NCBI GenBank assembly: GCA_035456105.1 | Contig: DATIDV010000010.1 | Location: 62,001 to 126,000 of the forward strand | From: Viridibacterium sp035456105 | GTDB lineage: Bacteria; Pseudomonadota; Gammaproteobacteria; Burkholderiales; Rhodocyclaceae | Reading direction: 5' to 3' | Length of the DNA stretch: 64,000 nt | Shown: piece after piece, positions 61,967 to 64,000 of the stretch | Layout: each line of letters opens with the position of its first letter | Numbering within the stretch: position 1 is the stretch's first letter | Program-made: the position numbers and the translations under genes | The notes under the pieces: generated by a model | Databases searched by the model: none | What the model was told of the DNA's origin: nothing | The model's input: only the letters and a program-made list of their open reading frames with translations

Positions 61967-62026
61967 GACTGATCAAGCTTCTTGTTGCCAGGTTGGCCCA
62001 GATTTTCTGAGCTGACCGGGCGCAAT

Positions 62027-62056
62027 AAAAAGGCGATGTTACTGCATCGCCTTTTT
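62027..62056. terminator. Bidirectional terminator between rpsT and DUF3579
   Basis: 12-bp arms aaaaaggcgatg (62027-62038) and catcgccttttt (62045-62056). T-runs on both strands. Confidence 0.92.
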
Positions 62057-62081
62057 GCTTTTGTGTTTCGGGGTGGGCAGC

Positions 62082-62384
62082 TCAGCTGCCGACAGATGCG
62101 CTGGCGATTTCTTCGGCGTATTCGACGGTGAGTTCGTTGTCTGCCGCGAAGTTCGTAAGGAATTTGTAGGCAAGCGGTTCCAGCTTGTAGAGGCGCGCGT
62201 CCACGATGACGCATTTGTCTCCATTCAGCGTGCTGGGGCGAACATAGGGAGAGAATTTCATCTTCCGGTCGGCACCGAACACCGACATGATCCCGCAGAG
62301 GCGATCGGCCCAATCGCTGGGGCGAAAGATCTTGCCATCCGCTGTCCTGCCAATGATTGTGAAGCTGACAACTGTTGCAGACAT
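62082..62384 (-). CDS. DUF3579 family protein
   Basis: 100 residues from ATG 62384; a TTG 27 nt upstream is possible. FTIIGRTADGKIFRPSDWAD near the N-terminus and FSPYVRPSTLNGDKCV are typical of DUF3579, a short family found mostly in betaproteobacteria next to rpsT or argF. No function is assigned. Acidic C-terminus ending ELTVEYAEEIASAS. Confidence 0.85.
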   Translation of the reverse strand: MSATVVSFTIIGRTADGKIFRPSDWADRLCGIMSVFGADRKMKFSPYVRPSTLNGDKCVIVDARLYKLEPLAYKFLTNFAADNELTVEYAEEIASASVGS

Positions 62385-62865
62385 ATCAGTGTTGAGGTCG
62401 GGTTTGGCCAACTGGTGTGTCAGGCTGCTTGCGCAGGTTTTACATCTGAATCAAAGCAAGTGTCATGCGCACTTGACGAATTCTGGTGAAGCTTCTTGCT
62501 GCAGGGTGGCAAATGACCCTCCAGGCATCGGTCAAATGTCTTGATATTACTGCGGCACTGCAACAGCGAAAGTTTAACAGAAAAGGCCCGGCGCCCTTGG
62601 GCGTGCCCTTGTTTGCGGGTGCAATGCACGGCAAATTGATGCGGCCGGCTGGTGGCGGCCATGCCAATCCATTAAGATTGATAGCTCGGCAGCTTTCCAA
62701 GGCTGCCGTTGTGTTTTGAAAATGCCCGGAAATGGGGCGGTGAGGGGTAACGAATGTCACCGCTACCGACGGGCGAAGCGCCGCGAGGCAAACAGAAGCT
62801 AACGATGATGCGAGGCCCTGCGCCGTTCCTTGGTTGCAATAAGGAATGAAGCGCAGATTGCACCC
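62385..62865. other. Gap between DUF3579 and argF
   Basis: 481 bp that must hold the promoters of both divergent genes. Short overlapping frames here show no recognisable domain. I could not identify a clear ARG box or RNA gene. Confidence 0.45.
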
Positions 62866-63798
62866 ATGAATACACCGCTAAAGCACTACCTGCAGTTCAA
62901 GGATTTCAGTCGCGACGAGTACGACCATCTCTTCGCACGCACGCGCTGGATCAAGGAAAAGTTCAAGCGTTACGAGCCTTACCACCCGCTGTTTGATCGC
63001 ACGCTGGTGATGATCTTCGAGAAGGCCAGTACGCGCACGCGCCTGTCGTTCGAAGCCGGCATGTTCCAGCTCGGCGGCTCGGCCATCTACCTGAATACAC
63101 GCGACTCCCAGCTCGGCCGTGGTGAGCCCGTCGAGGACGCGGCGCAAGTCATCTCGCGCATGTCAGACGTGGTGATGATCCGCACCTTCGAGCAGGACAT
63201 CGTGGAGCGCTTTGCACGTAATTCGCGTGTGCCGGTCATCAATGGTCTGACCAATGAATACCATCCGTGTCAGATTCTTGCGGACATCTATACCTACATC
63301 GAACGTTTCGGTTCGATCCAGGGCAAGACGGTGGCGTGGATCGGCGATTCGAACAACGTCTGCAACACCTGGCTGCAGGCGGCTGAGGTGCTGGACTTCA
63401 ATGTTCATGTCGCGACGCCGAAGGGTTATGAGGTCGAGCCCGAGCGCGCCAATCTGTATGGCACCGGACATTTCGAACAATTCGAAGACCCCATGGAAGC
63501 TGCCAAGGGTGCGGACCTGATCACAACCGACGTGTGGACCTCGATGGGCTTCGAGGCAGAGAACGAAGAGCGCTTGCGCGACTTCGCCGACTTCCAGGTG
63601 GACGAAGAGATGATGGCGGTGGCCGGCAAGGACGCTGTGTTCATGCATTGCCTGCCTGCGCATCGCGGCGAGGAAGTCAGCGCGGGTGTGATCGATGGCC
63701 CGCAGAGCGTGGTGTGGGATGAGGCAGAGAACCGTCTGCACGTACAGAAGGCTCTGCTGGAGTATCTGTTGATTGGGCGTGTGAATCCGGATCAGTGA
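62866..63798 (+). CDS. argF: Ornithine carbamoyltransferase
   Basis: 310 residues from ATG 62866 (MNTPLKHYLQF). Condenses ornithine with carbamoyl phosphate to citrulline in arginine synthesis. Carbamoyl-phosphate motif EKASTRTRLSFE, ornithine-side GLTNEYHPCQ and catalytic HCLPAHRGEEV are all intact. An earlier in-frame codon at 62830 is not supported. Confidence 0.95.
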   Translation: MNTPLKHYLQFKDFSRDEYDHLFARTRWIKEKFKRYEPYHPLFDRTLVMIFEKASTRTRLSFEAGMFQLGGSAIYLNTRDSQLGRGEPVEDAAQVISRMSDVVMIRTFEQDIVERFARNSRVPVINGLTNEYHPCQILADIYTYIERFGSIQGKTVAWIGDSNNVCNTWLQAAEVLDFNVHVATPKGYEVEPERANLYGTGHFEQFEDPMEAAKGADLITTDVWTSMGFEAENEERLRDFADFQVDEEMMAVAGKDAVFMHCLPAHRGEEVSAGVIDGPQSVVWDEAENRLHVQKALLEYLLIGRVNPDQ

Positions 63799-63821
63799 TT
63801 CCCGTGTTTGCTACAAACCGG

Positions 63822-63856
63822 AAAATGCCGTTCAGGTTTCGTCTGAACGGCATTTT
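63822..63856. terminator. Terminator between argF and the convergent right-edge gene
   Basis: Perfect 14-bp arms aaaatgccgttcag (63822-63835) and ctgaacggcatttt (63843-63856), ending in a T-run. Serves argF and possibly also the minus-strand gene ending at 63863. Confidence 0.9.
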
Positions 63857-63862
63857 TCATTT

Positions 63863-64000
63863 CTAGTCCGCCGAAAACAGCCATGTCTTTGGAAAATGCT
63901 CAAAGCTTTCGATTACGGCCGTTACGCCTTCGCAGGCAGCAAGCCGAGCATGGCTGGTGCGCGGGCCGAGGGCGACAATGTGGCCAATACCTGCGGCCTG
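63863..64000 (-). CDS. C-terminal end of a gene entering from the right, unidentified
   Basis: The minus-strand frame from 64000 to a TAG at 63863-63865 encodes 45 residues, including GIGHIVALGPRTSHARL and a final WLFSAD. Rhythm and composition resemble the C-terminal end of a HAD-type hydrolase, but this is too short to assign. It is coding by position (ends just before a terminator) and by codon composition. Confidence 0.5.
   Translation of the reverse strand, partial: QAAGIGHIVALGPRTSHARLAACEGVTAVIESFEHFPKTWLFSAD

Overview
The window is a chromosomal segment of a Gram-negative bacterium, most likely a betaproteobacterium and probably in or near the Rhodocyclales. The basis is gene content and order rather than any marker search: convergent fur against bamE-dapB; exbB-exbD-lpxK-Trm112-kdsB-adk in tight overlap; rpsT with a DUF3579 gene and argF; pilB-pilC-pilD; a TPR response regulator with a Glu receiver; an hemB leader region with an antisense small-RNA candidate. 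Base composition is GC-rich and even, and I see no insertion sequence, prophage, CRISPR array, tRNA or rRNA.

Layout. 1-12.9 kb (minus strand): TPR response regulator cut by the left edge, oligopeptidase B, aspS, DUF502 and FmdB-like genes, the type IV pilus operon pilBCD, a CorC-type CBS membrane protein and a CcsA/YpjD-type membrane protein. 13-24 kb: ffh, a DUF455 ferritin-like gene, cytochrome c4, engB, a candidate antisense sRNA, hemB, a REP-like hairpin, ohr, a HAD nucleotidase, bioC, a putative Na+/H+ antiporter, bioB, comF and trmL. 24-42 kb (minus strand): the most unusual part, a six-gene operon described below. 42.5-46.8 kb: hexuronate catabolism (kdgK, uxaB, uxaA) with a visible promoter/operator. 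46.8-64 kb: fur, bamE, dapB, a secreted ClpP-fold-like protein, an orphan motD, a DMT exporter, nadC, sodB, xseA, exbBD, lpxK, a Trm112-like gene, kdsB, adk, murJ, rpsT, DUF3579, argF and the 3' end of one more minus-strand gene.

The six-gene operon reads right to left: GAF-HlyD fusion, PqqD-M50-HlyD fusion, SecA-like ATPase without the normal C-terminal third, a periplasmic adaptor, a 3205-residue repeat protein (LEPR-XLL-like N-terminus, DUF4347, about 20 cadherin-like units, C-terminal membrane segment), and a membrane PAS-GGDEF diguanylate cyclase whose start codon overlaps the stop of the giant gene. The arrangement suggests a dedicated pathway that exports or installs the giant protein on the cell envelope and ties it to c-di-GMP signalling. 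No ABC ATPase, outer-membrane channel or ordinary signal peptide is present in the locus, so it matches neither a classical type I (Lap-type) nor a type V system. I know of no characterised system with this composition; individual domains are known, the joint function is inference.

Most other genes are housekeeping. Boundaries are unusually well marked: at least ten strong hairpins separate convergent or successive units, several of them bidirectional.
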